Below are positions 1 through 12,787 of a DNA stretch of 64,000 nt, piece after piece (positions within the stretch are counted from its first letter, which is position 1; each line of letters opens with the position of its first letter). This DNA is from Chrysomallon squamiferum. Taxonomy: Eukaryota > Mollusca > Gastropoda > Neomphalida > Peltospiridae. The notes under the pieces are model-generated. The model was not told the DNA's origin, made no database searches, and saw only the letters and a list, made by a program, of their open reading frames with translations. The stretch is taken from positions 16,823,698-16,887,697 of the forward strand of contig CM022670.1 in NCBI GenBank assembly GCA_012295275.1, read 5' to 3'. A program made the translations under genes and the position numbers.

Positions 1-141
1 ACAAACATACATACAAATATTCACATACATAAACTTGTACACATACGCACGCTATTTCATATTTCTGCTGTAATAAATTCTTAGTCTTCAACGATAGCTC
101 GCCTGCTTTCAATCATAAACAACAAAGCGATTATGTAAGTA

Positions 142-143
<2 letters not shown>

Positions 144-209
<66 letters not shown>
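144..209. repeat. (TC)33 microsatellite
   Basis: Uninterrupted TC dinucleotide run of about 66 bases. On the minus strand it translates as an Arg-Glu repeat, which is a low-complexity artefact. Confidence 0.97.
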
Positions 210-211
<2 letters not shown>

Positions 212-815
212 GAGACACTTAAAATTAAGAAAGCACGATAAATAAACCTCAGTAGGCTACAAAAGAAGATAAAGAAGCTAATTCTGATGTCGCTGTTGAC
301 GTTTATCAGATTTGATACGTGGAGGTCAAACTGCTTGTCCCTTGAGCTCAGCACTCGCTCGTCACAGTGTGTTTAAAATGAAGCACGCAAATTATAAACG
401 TTGTCACATCGTTTTATATTTTTTGTCAACCATTCTTCTTTACACCTCTTATATTCATTTCAAAATCCAGCAGAGATTATAGATTAGATACACTGTTTTC
501 CAGGACAGGTTTTCTAAGGCCTGGGGCTATTTCGGAGGTTCCTCATACAGGAGTGTGACAAATACGTTGCTAAGTGTTTGATTAAATGTGTGAACAACGC
601 GTGTTTTGTCGCTGTCACGTCACGGCGAAAGGACACCAAAATACAAATAATAACAACATCAACAACAACAACAATAAATAAGAGACATCTCTTTTTTTCT
701 TAAATCCGCGTGTATTATTAAATGAGTTTTCAGTTTAGCTTTAACAATGATGAAATGAGAATTTCTTACAGGTTTTTTAACATTGTCTTTATTTTTACTT
801 ATTTATTTATTTTAC

Positions 816-827
816 TATAATAATAAT

Positions 828-876
<49 letters not shown>

Positions 877-949
877 ATAATAATAATTATTATTATTATT
901 TATTTATTTATTATTTTTATTATTATTATTATTATTATATTATTATATT

Positions 950-980
<31 letters not shown>

Positions 981-988
981 ATTTTCTG
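816..988. repeat. AAT/ATT compound microsatellite
   Basis: AAT repeats run into ATT and ATTT repeats with a strand-symmetric switch near 865, so the tract can fold back on itself. Frames across it are poly-Asn or poly-Tyr artefacts. Confidence 0.95.
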
Positions 989-1259
989 TTATGAATGATC
1001 ATTATGTTAGTTAATAGTCAGTGTTATGTTTTTGACAGAAGTAAGGTCAAAGAAAATATTAGATATATTTTTTTTTTTTTTACAAATAGATAAATTCAGA
1101 ACCGTATTTCACTGCGATTTTAATTACAATAAATATCAGATCTCGACATGCCTCCTGACACAGTCAGAACTCCTCGAAAATAGTTATCAGTGTCAAGTGT
1201 GTAAGTTATCCAACCAGACATTGCTCTCACGTTTTATTACCTTTCTAATTAATTCACAC

Positions 1260-1337
1260 ACAAAAAAATTAAAATTAAAAATAAAAGAGAGAGAGAGAAG
1301 AAGAAGAGAGATTAATAATTATTTATTTGTTCATCAG

Positions 1338-1368
<31 letters not shown>

Positions 1369-1500
1369 TAAGAAAGAAAAAAAAAAAAAAAAAAGAGAGA
1401 GAAGAAGAAGAAGAAAATATACATTAATAATTTTTTATTTGTTCATCAGAAAAGAAAAAAAAAAAAAAAAAAAAAAAAGAAAAACAAGAAAAGAAAAACG
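1260..1500. repeat. A/GA-rich tract with internal duplication
   Basis: Poly-A and GA-rich DNA. A block beginning TTAATAATT and running through TTTGTTCATCAG into poly-A occurs twice, near 1311 and 1424, about 113 bp apart. This indicates a local tandem duplication of a unit that includes the A-rich tract. Confidence 0.85.
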
Positions 1501-1627
1501 AAAAAAACGTTAATTAAAAAAGTTCAAAAAAATCAGGAACAAAGGTTTCAGTCTTCTCGAAAAAGAAAAGGCTTTGTCGTTTATTTGATAACATTAAAAC
1601 TCAAAACATTCTTTTAAAATATCCTTA

Positions 1628-1906
1628 AACATTTTAATTCATAGTTGAGTTTGTTATCAACATTTTAATTCATAGATGAGTTTGTTATTAACATTTTAAT
1701 TCATAGATGAGTTTGTTATTAACACTTTAATTCATAGTTGAGTTTGTTATTAACATTTTAATTCATAGTTGAGTTTGTTATTAACATCTTAATTTACAGT
1801 TGAATTTGTTATTAACATTTTAATTCATATTTGAGTTTGTTTTAAACATTTTAATTTATAACTGAGTTCATTAAGAACACTTTAGTTCAAAGCTGAGTTT
1901 GGCTGG
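1628..1906. repeat. 31-bp minisatellite, about 9 copies
   Basis: Nine consecutive 31-bp units, each starting AACATTTTAATTCATAG and ending near GTTTGTTATT. The central copies are nearly identical and the last three diverge progressively. The period holds exactly across the whole tract (9 x 31 = 279 bp). Confidence 0.95.
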
Positions 1907-2542
1907 AGCTCTCAGTGTGTTCTCAGTTTATGAATGGACATGACCGATAACTCTAAATAAACACGCAGCACAGACTGGTTGACAGGTGATGCTGACTATT
2001 AGGTGCTAAGTCGTTGATGACATTGATACCACCAGTCTCCGAAGGATGTCGTGTCACACAGCCACGGCGTTGTTTACGCTCTTCCTTTCATTGAGAAACC
2101 TAGCCCACACTATTTACTAGTCCAAACTAAACACCTAATTCACTATTCCAAACTATATAATTAGTTTTCTAACAAACAGTTTGAAAAATTAAGATGCTGT
2201 GTAAACTGAATGAGCAAAATTGTCTTTATGAAGTAATATTTTAAATTTATCTTTTGATTAAGTAAGAAAATACATTAAAATATCATTTTCAACGGTCAGT
2301 GTTATTTATTATCATCATCATTATCATTATCGATATGATCCTCATCATCATCATTATTAGTATTATCATTTTCATCATTATTATTATTATTATTATTATC
2401 ATTATTATTACTATTATTTTTATTATTGTTGTTATTATTATTTAATTACTATTATTATTATTAACATTGCTATTCTTCTTCTTTTTATTATTATTATTAT
2501 TGTTATTATTATTATTAATATTATTATTATTATTTATTATTA

Positions 2543-2590
<48 letters not shown>

Positions 2591-3745
2591 AGTAGTAGTA
2601 GTAGTAGTAGTAGAAGTAGTAAAATAACTATGACATTTTATGAGCAGAGAATATGACATTATGTTAGCAAATCTATGAGAGATTTGTGGTATTAACTGTC
2701 ACACACTTGTAAAAGTCTAAAACAACAAATGACTCACAGTGTTAAAACAAATAGTGACATCTTTCTCACCGACTAACTCTAAGTGCTGAAAAGGAAGAGA
2801 AAAACTCATTCTGAAAGAGAAAAAAATATCCAGTATTTTTATACGTAATTTCAGCAGTTAGTTAACGTAAGGATAAATAATAACATACGTAAGTTTCACG
2901 ATATTACTTATATAATTTGCGTGTGTGTGTGTGTGTGTTGTGTTTAAAATCGGAATATTTGAGAGCATTCTTTCGGGTTCAGATAGATTATTTAACAAAA
3001 GCTGAGTTTAAATTTATGTAAAAGTACGTCAGAAAATCACTAATGTTTCCATTAAACAAGTTTTGATATAAGAAAAACTATGTCCACATCAGGTATTATT
3101 AGGCAACATGCAGCCCTGGTATTAATCGTTTCTCTATAATGCATGCATGACAAAATCATTCAGTGAAGCAACTAAAGAAAGCACTGTGTTCTTAGCTTTG
3201 GACGTATTCATACAGTTTCAGCATATAGACTGTTTAGAAGTGCAAGAAAAACAATTGTATTTTTTTTTTTACCTGATAATCGATAACATTAAAATGTGTT
3301 AAAGATCGTTCGTTGTCATGCAACGATGATTATCGGTCTGTTACTAAATCTGTTAATAAAATCGACGTCTAAGAAAATATTAAACACGAATATTTTGTTT
3401 GTTTTAACATCACTTGGGGTGTAGACGAACCCGCCAGACTAAATCGAGTTAACTGATAAATTGCCTGGAGGACTGTGGAGTTTGAGCGGCTACTTTATGC
3501 TGCCTGAAATAATTCTGTCTTTGAATATCTGCAGTTTGTTTTCGTCGCAGTTGTATTTAAAGAACAAATACCTTGTTACAGGCGATCAACGTAAAAAGAC
3601 GATACTGGTTTGATGAGGGTTTTGTTAAACTATGATGTATATAATAAGACAGGTACGTGAAAAAAAAAAAAAAAAATGTTTCTAGCAGAAAGTATGACAG
3701 TTTGAGTGTGAAATCTTTATCTCAGGCACAAACACAGTCAATGGT
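1907..3745. other. Intergenic, one ATT/AGT array, otherwise complex
   Basis: About 1910-2300, 2640-2920 and 3290-3660 are non-repetitive and slightly less AT-rich, without coding signal. A short GT run lies near 2922-2938. The stretch 3410-3600 is the most complex part, but I see no specific element in it. Confidence 0.7.
2308..2614. repeat. ATC/ATT then AGT microsatellite cluster
   Basis: Imperfect ATC and ATT repeats followed by a run of AGT units at about 2590-2614. Confidence 0.93.
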
Positions 3746-3839
3746 AAAAAGATAAATAACTGTCAAGTGTTTGAAAGAAGCTATCAGAAATGAATATTAA
3801 CTTTTACAGGTAAAAACATTTTTCTTGCTTAATGAATTA
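3746..3839 (+). repeat. Dispersed duplicate, copy 1
   Basis: About 90 bp that recur near 5295-5377 with roughly 80-85 percent identity by eye. Shared words include AAAAGATAAATAA, TTTGAAAGAAGCT and TTCTTGCTTAATGAA. Both copies are followed by CT-rich microsatellite DNA. It may be a segmental duplication or an old unidentified repeat family. Confidence 0.8.
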
Positions 3840-3840
3840 G

Positions 3841-3869
3841 ACACACACACACACACACACACACACACA
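3841..3869. repeat. (AC)14 microsatellite
   Basis: Pure AC run directly abutting the duplicated block. Confidence 0.97.
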
Positions 3870-3894
3870 TTGTCTCTCATACACACTCATTGTA

Positions 3895-3898
<4 letters not shown>

Positions 3899-3971
<73 letters not shown>
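3899..3971. repeat. (CT)36 microsatellite
   Basis: Uninterrupted CT run of about 73 bases. Confidence 0.97.
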
Positions 3972-3974
<3 letters not shown>

Positions 3975-4239
3975 TGCCGAGTTCCCACCAGCTACGATGG
4001 GAATTTGAATATATTCGGTATCAGATTTCCCGGGCGATTTATCAATTACATTACTCTTTTGTTTCATAATTTTGTGCAGGACAATTTCATTCTTTGTGCT
4101 ATGAAATAGTTTTTGTTTAACAATGAAGTGAAACTTTATCATTTAAATCATTTCACACAGTTCACATTGCCGTGTAAATATTTATTATAGTTACCACTGA
4201 AAAGAACTTAAAACACAAAACATTAAAAACGATTTCTTC

Positions 4240-4452
4240 AAAAAGGCACGGGAGCGTGACTGCTCTGCAAACTGTATCATGCTGAAGGTTGTTTAGTAAC
4301 CCGACACCGCGCCCCCACAATGGCGACGGTTATTAACTCTTCATGGTAAGATTATTCAGAAAGCGAAGTGAGGCTCCCGTGCGGCTTGTAATTTATAAAC
4401 TGATGACAAACACGCCGCTTGGCCAATCAGCGTAACACATCAAGTGAAAAAA

Positions 4453-4483
<31 letters not shown>

Positions 4484-4720
4484 GACACGGTTTTCTTTTA
4501 CACGTGAAAATTACAGTATTACTGTCAACGGTTCAGACGAAACATGGTCACTGTCACAAAAAAACCCACCAAGCAGAGTGTTTTTGAACGCGACACACCA
4601 TGGAGAAGCAATTTCCAGTAAGAAGATAATAGAAATGCGGATTTGCCCCGAGATTAGCAAATACGTCGTGAAAACCCGAACAATATGTATCTTTCAACTT
4701 GAGTAAATACGCGGAAATGT
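4240..4720. promoter_or_regulatory. Complex GC-richer island, possible regulatory element
   Basis: A block of complex sequence with many CpGs between AT-rich repeats, interrupted by poly-A at 4446-4485. It contains a CCAATCAG word (4423-4430), an ACAATGGCGAC word (4317-4327) and TTTATAA next to TGATGACA near 4390-4410. No protein homology is visible. Conservation across species would be needed to call it an enhancer. Confidence 0.35.
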
Positions 4721-5294
4721 AAATGTTCTTACTTACATGTCAACAAAACATTTAACTGTTATTTAAAAATAAAAATAGAAAATAATAATAATAATAATAA
4801 TAAAAAAAATAGGTATATGTTTGTTGTGTGTGTGTATGTTTGTGTGCGTGTGTGTGGCAACCGTAAATAACTTTGATAGCAAGTGTAATTTAACAAAAAC
4901 ATTTTATATATTTATTTATTTATTAGTATTATTATTAGTAGTATTAATAGTAATACCTTTAGCTAACACCCAATACCCGACTTTTATATATATATATATA
5001 TATTCTATTGTTGTTGTTGCTGTTTTTAGATGAAGTTGATATGTTTTACAATTTGCGTTTTCTTTTTAATTGTATTTACTATTATTTTTTGAATCTTTCA
5101 AATTTGGAAAGTGATACTGTTGTATCATGTTTTAAGTTTTCACACTATTTTAGTCACTGTCACGCAATATGTCATCGTTTTTGATACTTGACAGAGTCAC
5201 CAAAACAGACTTTGTTGCAAATAAAAATAAACCCACATTCGTCATGATCCAGATTATATCACATTACTGATGTTATGTATCATGTAACAATGCG

Positions 5295-5377
5295 AAAAGA
5301 TAAATAATTGTCAAGAGTTTGAAAGAAGCTTTCAGAATTGAATTTTAGCGTTTATATGTTTCTTGCTTAATGAACTG
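5295..5377 (+). repeat. Dispersed duplicate, copy 2
   Basis: Second copy of the block at 3746-3839, same orientation, about 1.55 kb away. Confidence 0.8.
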
Positions 5378-5452
5378 GAAGCGAAACATTCCGCTTTTAC
5401 CCCCAGGACTTACTCATATCTCGCTCTCTCTCTTTCTCTGTCTCTTTTTTGT

Positions 5453-5567
5453 CTATCTCCACATGTCTCTCTATATTTATATATATATATATATATATAA
5501 AGAGAGAGAGAAATAGAGAGACAAAAAGTGAGACAGACATACAGAAAGAGAAAGAAATGTGGAGATA
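5453..5567. repeat. Imperfect inverted repeat around a TA core
   Basis: TATCTCCACAT at 5453-5463 is matched by its reverse complement ATGTGGAGATA at 5557-5567. Pyrimidine-rich and purine-rich arms converge on a TATATA core. The right arm is longer than the left, so the stem is imperfect. Confidence 0.7.
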
Positions 5568-6109
5568 CCTATGTGTGTATGTATCTACGTAGATAGATAG
5601 ATAGAGAGATAGATAAAGATATAGATATAGATATTCAGAACGTCATTATATTATTTTGAAAAAATAGTTGTTAGTTTAACCAGCACAGCTTATTAAAGAA
5701 ATATAAGATGCGCGTTACGTCAGTTAAACGGGCAGGAAATTGATACTGAAGGAACAAGAAGTCCAGCTATAAGCGAATTGCGTAATCTTAAATGTCTGTC
5801 TGGATCAATAACTGACACGTTTTTTTCATTTGCTCTGCAGACGATGATACTAAAATAAACCCAGAAATATAAATTTTACTAAAAAGGTATTGAAAACAAT
5901 CAAATGGATTTAAGAAACTCGCTGATTTGTTTCTCATCTTTTACCTTGAAGCCGAAAGGAAAGTTTTTCAAAATGGAGGCTAATGAAATAAAAAAGGAGT
6001 GCCTTTGTCACTGATGTTTAGGGGGTAGACTTTTCTCCCCAGCAGGACGTCTTGCCTAACTCTTCCCTAATATTAGTAATGTATACAAGTAGTGGGGCAT
6101 TGGCGAAGT

Positions 6110-6460
6110 CAATATAGTGACCAAAAGAAAATAAGTAAAGGGCTGATAAATGTTCTAAACCCAGTAAAATAACAAATGAGTTTAGACCATACATTGGTAG
6201 AGAGATTTTGATAAATATTCTAAATTTGAGAAATTTAGAAATATTGATAAGTGGTCTCATCTCAAAGAAACAAGAAATAAGTTTAGATCGTACAAGCTGA
6301 TAAGAGTTCTAAACCCATAGAAATAAAAAAACAAGTTTATATCATACAGTAATAGACGTTGGTAAGTGGTCTATCGCCAAAGAAAGACGAAATCAGATTA
6401 GATCATACAATGAAATCAGATTAGATCATACAATGAAATCAGATTAGATCGTATACTGAT
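6110..6460. repeat. Degenerate tandem array with a 23-bp triplicate end
   Basis: Roughly 65-70-bp degenerate units share words such as GATAAATGTTCTAAACCC and AGTTTAGATCATACA. The 3' end is a 23-bp unit, GAAATCAGATTAGATCATAC plus 3 bases, in three consecutive copies (6389-6457), the last diverged. Confidence 0.75.
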
Positions 6461-7028
6461 TGACACTGACATAGGTGTAAGATAAAAACAAAATCTAACT
6501 CATTTCCATCACATTTTCATGAGCAGCTTTGATGAACGTGGAATTATTTGATTCTTTTTATGAATACATAAATAAGTTTAGCGTCAGTTATCACTGGTTC
6601 TAAATCAGTTGTGTATATTCATGACATAAAGCAGAAGTTATCTGTAGTTTACATTAAATATACGAATGACCAAACTTTCCAGGTTAAATCTGGTCACATT
6701 TTAATACTTAATCGATGTGGCTTATTTAAATACCGACTGCATACTGCTCACTACTGGAAACAAAATTTTAAATTAGGTTTTTTTTCTGGGGGTCGCGAGA
6801 TCGTTCTTGAGCGAGGGTATGTTTTCGCTTTTTTCAGTTTGACTTCGAAGGATGAATAAATAAAAACGTGTACATAGGTTTCTGACCCGTCATAGTGAAT
6901 ATAGATTCCTTTTGTACTGTGTCTTTGGTTGATGACGGTATGAACTAGATAAATGCACCTAATTCTTGACCGTATGTCAATAACAAACAAAACAGTAAAA
7001 AGGAAATATACAGAACTGTATTTCAATC

Positions 7029-7220
7029 AAAAAATAAATAAATAAATAAATAAATAAAAAAATAAATAAATAAATAAAAAGAACCAAAATAAAGTTAAAT
7101 AAAATAAAATAAATAAATAAAAAAGAAGAAAAGAAAACCACATGGAATAAATGAAAGTAAACTGTATGAAAAGATTTCCACTTTAAAAAAAAAAAAAAAA
7201 ATAAAAAAAAAAAAAAAAAA
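7029..7220. repeat. (AAAT)n and poly-A tract
   Basis: AAAT units followed by long A runs at about 7187-7220. Minus-strand frames here are poly-Phe artefacts. Confidence 0.95.
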
Positions 7221-8454
7221 TAAGAAAAGAAAAACGCACCACTCCCAAAAAACCCCAACAACAAACAAAACAAACAAACAAAAATGGAAATTTCAATTAT
7301 GCAATATACAGTCGATTAGTTAGAGTATTACACAGCTCACGTATTTTTATACTTAACAAAGCGTGAAATTCATACATCTCTTTATTTTGTGTGACAACAA
7401 ATAATTCAACACTTCGAATAATCCCCTTTTTGACTGCTTTACGTGTACCGAACTGACACAATAAAAACGTTTTAGTAGTGGAGTGAAGTATTCTACATTT
7501 AATGTTATAATATTTCAAACTTTTCTTTCTCGAACATTCTGTTACGCAGGATTTAACAAGCTTGTTTCAACAAGCTGAGAAAGAGCGATTTTAGTTACAG
7601 AAATACATCAAAATTAGTTAATAAAAGAAAAAATATCTACGTTTGTTGTAAAGGAAATGGAATATCATGATCCCATGCTGTAATATTCATTGGGCTTAAC
7701 ACATACGTGAAAATATAATTGTTTTTGTTCTCTGATACGAGTAACATATTGCGGCGTTATTTTATTTATCAAGTTAAACGTGATGGATACCAAACTGTTT
7801 TTTCAAAAGAAAAAAACCCATCAACGAATAAATAAAGATTATGGACACAAAATTTGGCATTTATTTATTCTCAAATTTCTTAAGCGGATCTTTGAAATAA
7901 ACACCTGCTATTAAACGTATACACAAATATAAAGAAGACGAAAAAAAAAAAACCAACACAAAACATTGAGCACATTACTTTTAACAATAATTTCTGAGTT
8001 TGTGAATAAATACTTATTTAATTCTATCATCTGTTTTTACTTCTTATTTTCTTAGTCTCTTTATTATTATTCTTTTTTTTTTTTATTTAATTTAATTTTT
8101 TATTATTTTTTTTTTTATTTTTTAATTATTATTCTTTATTACTTTTTAATATTTAAAAAAAAATTTTTTTATATATATTTTATTTATCAATAGAGAAGAA
8201 AACTTAAACTTAAGGCTTCATAGGACTTTCATACCTGTTACTGTTGTGATATTTTATAAGTTTAACAAGTTTCTTTTAGGGTTTACTCTCTCTCTTTCTT
8301 TTTTTTTTACACACATAAATACTTACATTCACTTTCATACATACCCGTGTATTCTCATTACAACGTTTTAACAATATAATGTTTTTATTATCAAACGTTG
8401 CAACCGGTTTTTTTTTTGTGTTTTTTTTCTAAAACAAAAACTAACTCCATTTTC

Positions 8455-8930
8455 TCAGTCGAGTTTACGTCTTGCCCGTGTTTATCTTCGGCTTGTTTGT
8501 ATCTGACGTGTTTTAGAAAATGACATTTACTTCTTATTTGCAAAAGCCGAGTTAAGCGGCAATTTGCCAATCTTTTGGGAGTGACTCTTAGTCCGTGTGC
8601 AAACCGTTTGTTCTCCCTGACAGCCGCCTGCAAACAAGTCTCGCGCGAATGTTGCAATTGACGGCAGGTCCGATGGGCCATCTTCAAACAGGCCGTCCTG
8701 GATAGACAAACACGTCGTTTGTTCTTGGACTACCCGGCCAGGGAAGGCGCTGGCCCCGTTATTGTTTCCACTTCGGCTACGTGTCTTCCGCGCGGTCGGA
8801 CCTGTGGCCCGGTGCTCGGCGCGTGCAGAACTTATCAAATGAGACCGCTGTCAAGATGCTGAAGGTCAAGTCGAGCGACCTGCCACCTAGGTTTAATTCT
8901 ACGTCGTGTGGCATAAAATTACTCGTTGAA
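8455..8930. promoter_or_regulatory. CpG-rich complex island, candidate enhancer
   Basis: About 475 bp of complex, CpG-containing sequence flanked by T-rich DNA. Visible words: SOX-type TTATTGTTT (8758-8766), GATA-type CTTATC (8831-8836), nuclear-receptor half-site AAGGTCA (8862-8868), ATTTGCAAAA near 8537, and GGCCATCTTC (8676-8685, YY1/Pho-like on the minus strand). Overlapping minus-strand frames of 98 and 103 codons have no domain resemblance and are read as chance. Function is inferred. Confidence 0.4.
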
Positions 8931-9058
8931 CTCGTTGTGTTTTTCAGTTCGTTTTTTTTTTTTTTTTTTTTGTTTTCCTGTTCTGTTTTAAAGTGTTGTT
9001 TTGTTTTTCTGTGGGTTTTTTTTTATAGTTTTTAAAAATATCTATACCTCTGCTGCTT

Positions 9059-9063
<5 letters not shown>

Positions 9064-9119
<56 letters not shown>
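9064..9119. repeat. (AG)28 microsatellite
   Basis: Uninterrupted AG run of about 56 bases. Confidence 0.97.
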
Positions 9120-9123
<4 letters not shown>

Positions 9124-9304
9124 AATATGAAATTATATCTAATGCACAAAACAGAGTATATACCTGATAACGAACTTAAACTAGCATTTTAACATTATTG
9201 ACGTAACTTATATTGAAATTTCTTTAAAACAAACCGGTTTATTTAACTAAATTAAATTTGTTACTCTGTTTTTATTAATTTAAAATTATTACTACTCAGA
9301 GCGA

Positions 9305-9349
9305 ACACACACACACACACACACACACACGCGCACACACACACACACA
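9305..9349. repeat. (CA)n microsatellite with GCGC interruption
   Basis: CA run of about 45 bases interrupted once by a CGCGC step near 9330. Confidence 0.95.
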
Positions 9350-10262
9350 TTCGTTCCGGCTTATCCGCAGATATTTGGTTCCAGGTACCCAAGCGGATCA
9401 GCAAACATATAAAATGACATAATTGTACCCCACCTGAGTTCATGACTTGGAACCTCACTTATAGATACTGTTTAAAAATGCTAAAACCCACGTTAATCAT
9501 ACTGATTACAGTATTCTAGAATTCTGTATAACCACTCAGTTTGTTGCATAGTCATCTGTTTAAAAACATTTTAAAACTGTATTTGGTCATAAACGTGAAT
9601 TCCAAACATGCTGATAAGACATGTTTGTTGTATATGTGTGTGTGTGTGTGTGCGTGTGTACGTCTATGTGTATGTCTATATATCAGCACTATGACATATT
9701 TAATGAAAATATATTAACCATCTGCAGAATGAGTTTTTTAATTAAGTATGTTGTACATTACACTTGAATCAAAACGTTAAAAATGGTAAGTGTAAATAGT
9801 TTCTGCTCTAGTCGAATACAAAAATGAAAAAAAGAGATAAATTACGTTCAGTTAGAAGTTAAAGGGTTAAAATAATTGAGTTTTGTTCACAGACATAGAA
9901 GTAATTGTCGTGAATTTTTCTAACGACACAAACTTGTTTAATACTATTTTAACTTAATATCCATGACGATGTTTTGAAATATGTTTATGTTTCGGATAAA
10001 ATTACTCTACTTATTACTGAAAAACAACTTTTGTATAAATCTAACCATAGACGGTGAGCAATACACTGGTTTTTTTATTTTTTTTTTTTATTCTTCTGTT
10101 TGTGAAATAGCAGCGTGAATAGAAGACAGTCGAAATGATGTCATTTTAGCAGGATTGCGTTTCAGTAGATAACAATTTTTGTTTGTTTGTTTGTTTCCGT
10201 CTTCAGTGTTTTTGCAGAACATTACTTTTCATCTTCTGAAACATTAGAATCGTTCGTAAAAT

Positions 10263-10298
<36 letters not shown>

Positions 10299-11879
10299 CA
10301 TATCTTCTTAACAACAGAATTGAAAAGAAAAAAAGAAAAAAGAAACGAAAGCATTGCATTTTAAAGTTGAAACAAGATGAGTAATAATTTTAAAATGACT
10401 TTGATTTACAATTCAGATCTTATAAACATACGGTGAAAAAGGATGTAGTTAAAAAAGAAAGAAAAAAAGAAAGAAAAAAAAAGGTACAGATTATTTAGAA
10501 AAAATGCTGAATTCTTTGTAATTATGTACAAAGAAATATTTATGATAAATAACCAATAAATAAAAATATGCTTTATTTAAGAAATTAATAGTAAATAGTA
10601 TATTGCCAGAAAAAATGAATTAAAAAATACATAAATAATAATAATAATCAAACAAAGAAAAACAAAAGAGAAAAAAAAAAAAAAAAAAACAAATAAGGAA
10701 ATCAGGATCGATTAAACAGAATTCAGCTTAGCGAAAATTTAAATTGTGATTTATCTGTTATGTAATTACGTTCACGACCCATGTTTTTAAATTTTATAAA
10801 AACATCTTAAAATTCGCTTCACCTTGACACCAAAATTGTTGATATTCGAATACACAACAGCCATTTATGAAAGAGTTCACCCATAATACATACAAATGTC
10901 TCAAAAGTATATCATATCATAAATAAAAAAAAAAAAAAATACATAAAAAAATGTTTTTTGCTGTTTCAACTTAATATTACTATTTATTTTTATTTTACTG
11001 ATCATTTCAACTTGAACAAATACAAACATGATTTTTAAAATTTTAAAATTTTTATTTTATTTTATTTTATTTTATTTTATTTTATTTTATTATTATTATT
11101 TTTTTGACCCAGTGTTTGTAAGCTTTGACTATTTAGAGTGTGGACGTGTTTCAAAGATTGAATCAATATGTTATTACCCAACGACCCGTTATGGCGAGTT
11201 AATCTATTAAAATCGCACGACATTCATGAATTATTAATGGATTATACAAACAATGTAAACTGTTCAACTCCCAGTGTCACCTAATACATGTACACCTTTC
11301 AGAAATATTTTTTTGGTATTTGATTTTTTTGAAACAATTTTTTATTTTTTTTTAAACTGTTTTGTCTTAAATTTCAAAGACAATATTTACAGCTCTGACA
11401 AATCAATTAATTCAAACTGCGTGTGTATGATTTTAAACAAAGGGTCATTCAGAACATCATTTTGGGCTGTTACAATACAAATTCAAGATGGCGATAATGA
11501 TATTTCTGTAGCAAATATTAGTTATCCTAAAATAAGAATCAGTTTCTGCAGTGGGATATATTATTATATAAAGTAAAAAGAACGACTGCTCATTATTCAT
11601 AAATTAATTTTTTTTCATCATCGAATACTAGTCTGAACTGAGACAAAAATACGTGTCATTGATAATGATGTTAATATAATTTACCTACTCCAGTACACAC
11701 GAAGCCACGTGATTGTTACTCTGTCCTTGATTTTATTATTTAATAAAGAAATATGTATACAGTGAATGATAAATGTGCATGGAAAATTATTTTGCTTAAG
11801 TAAGAAATTAAATATCTGTATGTTCAAAACATCATTTTCAAACTTCATTGTTCTATTAATTTACTACTATAACTTCTAA

Positions 11880-12510
11880 TACCACTACTATTACTGCTAC
11901 TGTACTACTACTATTACTACTACTACTACTACTACTGCTACCACTCTACTACTAATTACCCTAACTACTACTACTACTGCTACTACCGTTACTACCTCTA
12001 CTGCTGTGAAAAGTTACTATCGTAAAATACTATTACTGCCACTACTACTACTACCATTACTACTACTACTGAAGCTGTACCACTACTAATACTACCACTG
12101 CTGCTACAACTCTACTACTACTACCATTACTACTACTACTATTACCATTACTACTGCTACTACTACTAATACCACTACCACTATCACTATTAAAGTGTTA
12201 TAAGCTGAAAATACTACTAATGTTACCATTCTGCTACTAGTACTACTGCCATTACTTCCACTATTGCTACCACCACTTTTCCACTAACATTACCACCATG
12301 AAAGTGTTTTAAGCTGAAAATAAATGAATATCCTCCATTGTTATTCTACTAATACTAGTACTACTACTATTACTTCTACTACGTCCTGCTCCTGTACTAC
12401 CACTACTACTACTATCACTACTACCACAACTACTACTACCACTACTACTATCACTCTACTATTATTACCATTACTATCACTACTACTACTAATACTACTG
12501 CTATGAAAGT
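11880..12510. repeat. Long imperfect ACT/ACC array
   Basis: About 630 bp of ACT units with ACC, GCT and ATT variants. The array contains three copies of a longer block that includes GTGTTATAAGCTGAAAAT-like sequence (near 12190, 12300 and 12505), so the trinucleotide tract itself has been duplicated at a larger scale. Confidence 0.92.
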
Positions 12511-12579
12511 GTTACTATTTGAAAATGTATGGATATCCTCTATAGTCAATGACATGGCAGAGTGAATGTATGCGTGCTT

Positions 12580-12754
12580 TTCGTAGTAGTAGTAGCAGTA
12601 GCAGCAGTAGTAGTAATAGTTGTAACAGTAATGGTAGTAGTAGTAGCAGCAGTAGTAATGGTAGTACTAGTAGAAGTAATGGTAGTACTAGTAGTAGTAG
12701 TAGCAGTAGTAGTAACAGTTGTAGTAGTGGTTAGTAATAATAATAATAGAAGTA

Positions 12755-12787
<33 letters not shown>

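Larger units (their letters stand above)
1..1627. other. Intergenic, AT-rich, no gene
   Basis: Far-upstream intergenic DNA. It holds a TC array, an AAT/ATT array and an A/GA-rich duplicated stretch (listed separately). Between them, roughly 210-780 and 990-1250 are complex but AT-rich, with no reading frame that resembles a protein family and no RNA gene I can recognise. Short frames here are translations of simple repeats. Confidence 0.75.
4721..8454. other. Intergenic, AT-rich with several simple repeats
   Basis: Holds AAT, GT and TA microsatellites (4780-5000), the second copy of the dispersed duplicate, an imperfect inverted repeat, GATA units near 5590-5630, a degenerate tandem array at 6110-6460 and A-rich DNA at 7029-7220. 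No coding region is recognisable. Frames of 60-100 codons here have no family resemblance and biased composition. Confidence 0.75.
8931..11879. other. Intergenic, AT-rich with microsatellites
   Basis: Contains GA and CA arrays (listed), GT near 9634-9660, a long poly-A at 10267-10296, A-rich patches at 10449-10480 and 10672-10690, and TTTTA repeats at 11048-11100. A CAAGATGGCG word lies at 11484-11493. No coding region is supported. Confidence 0.75.
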
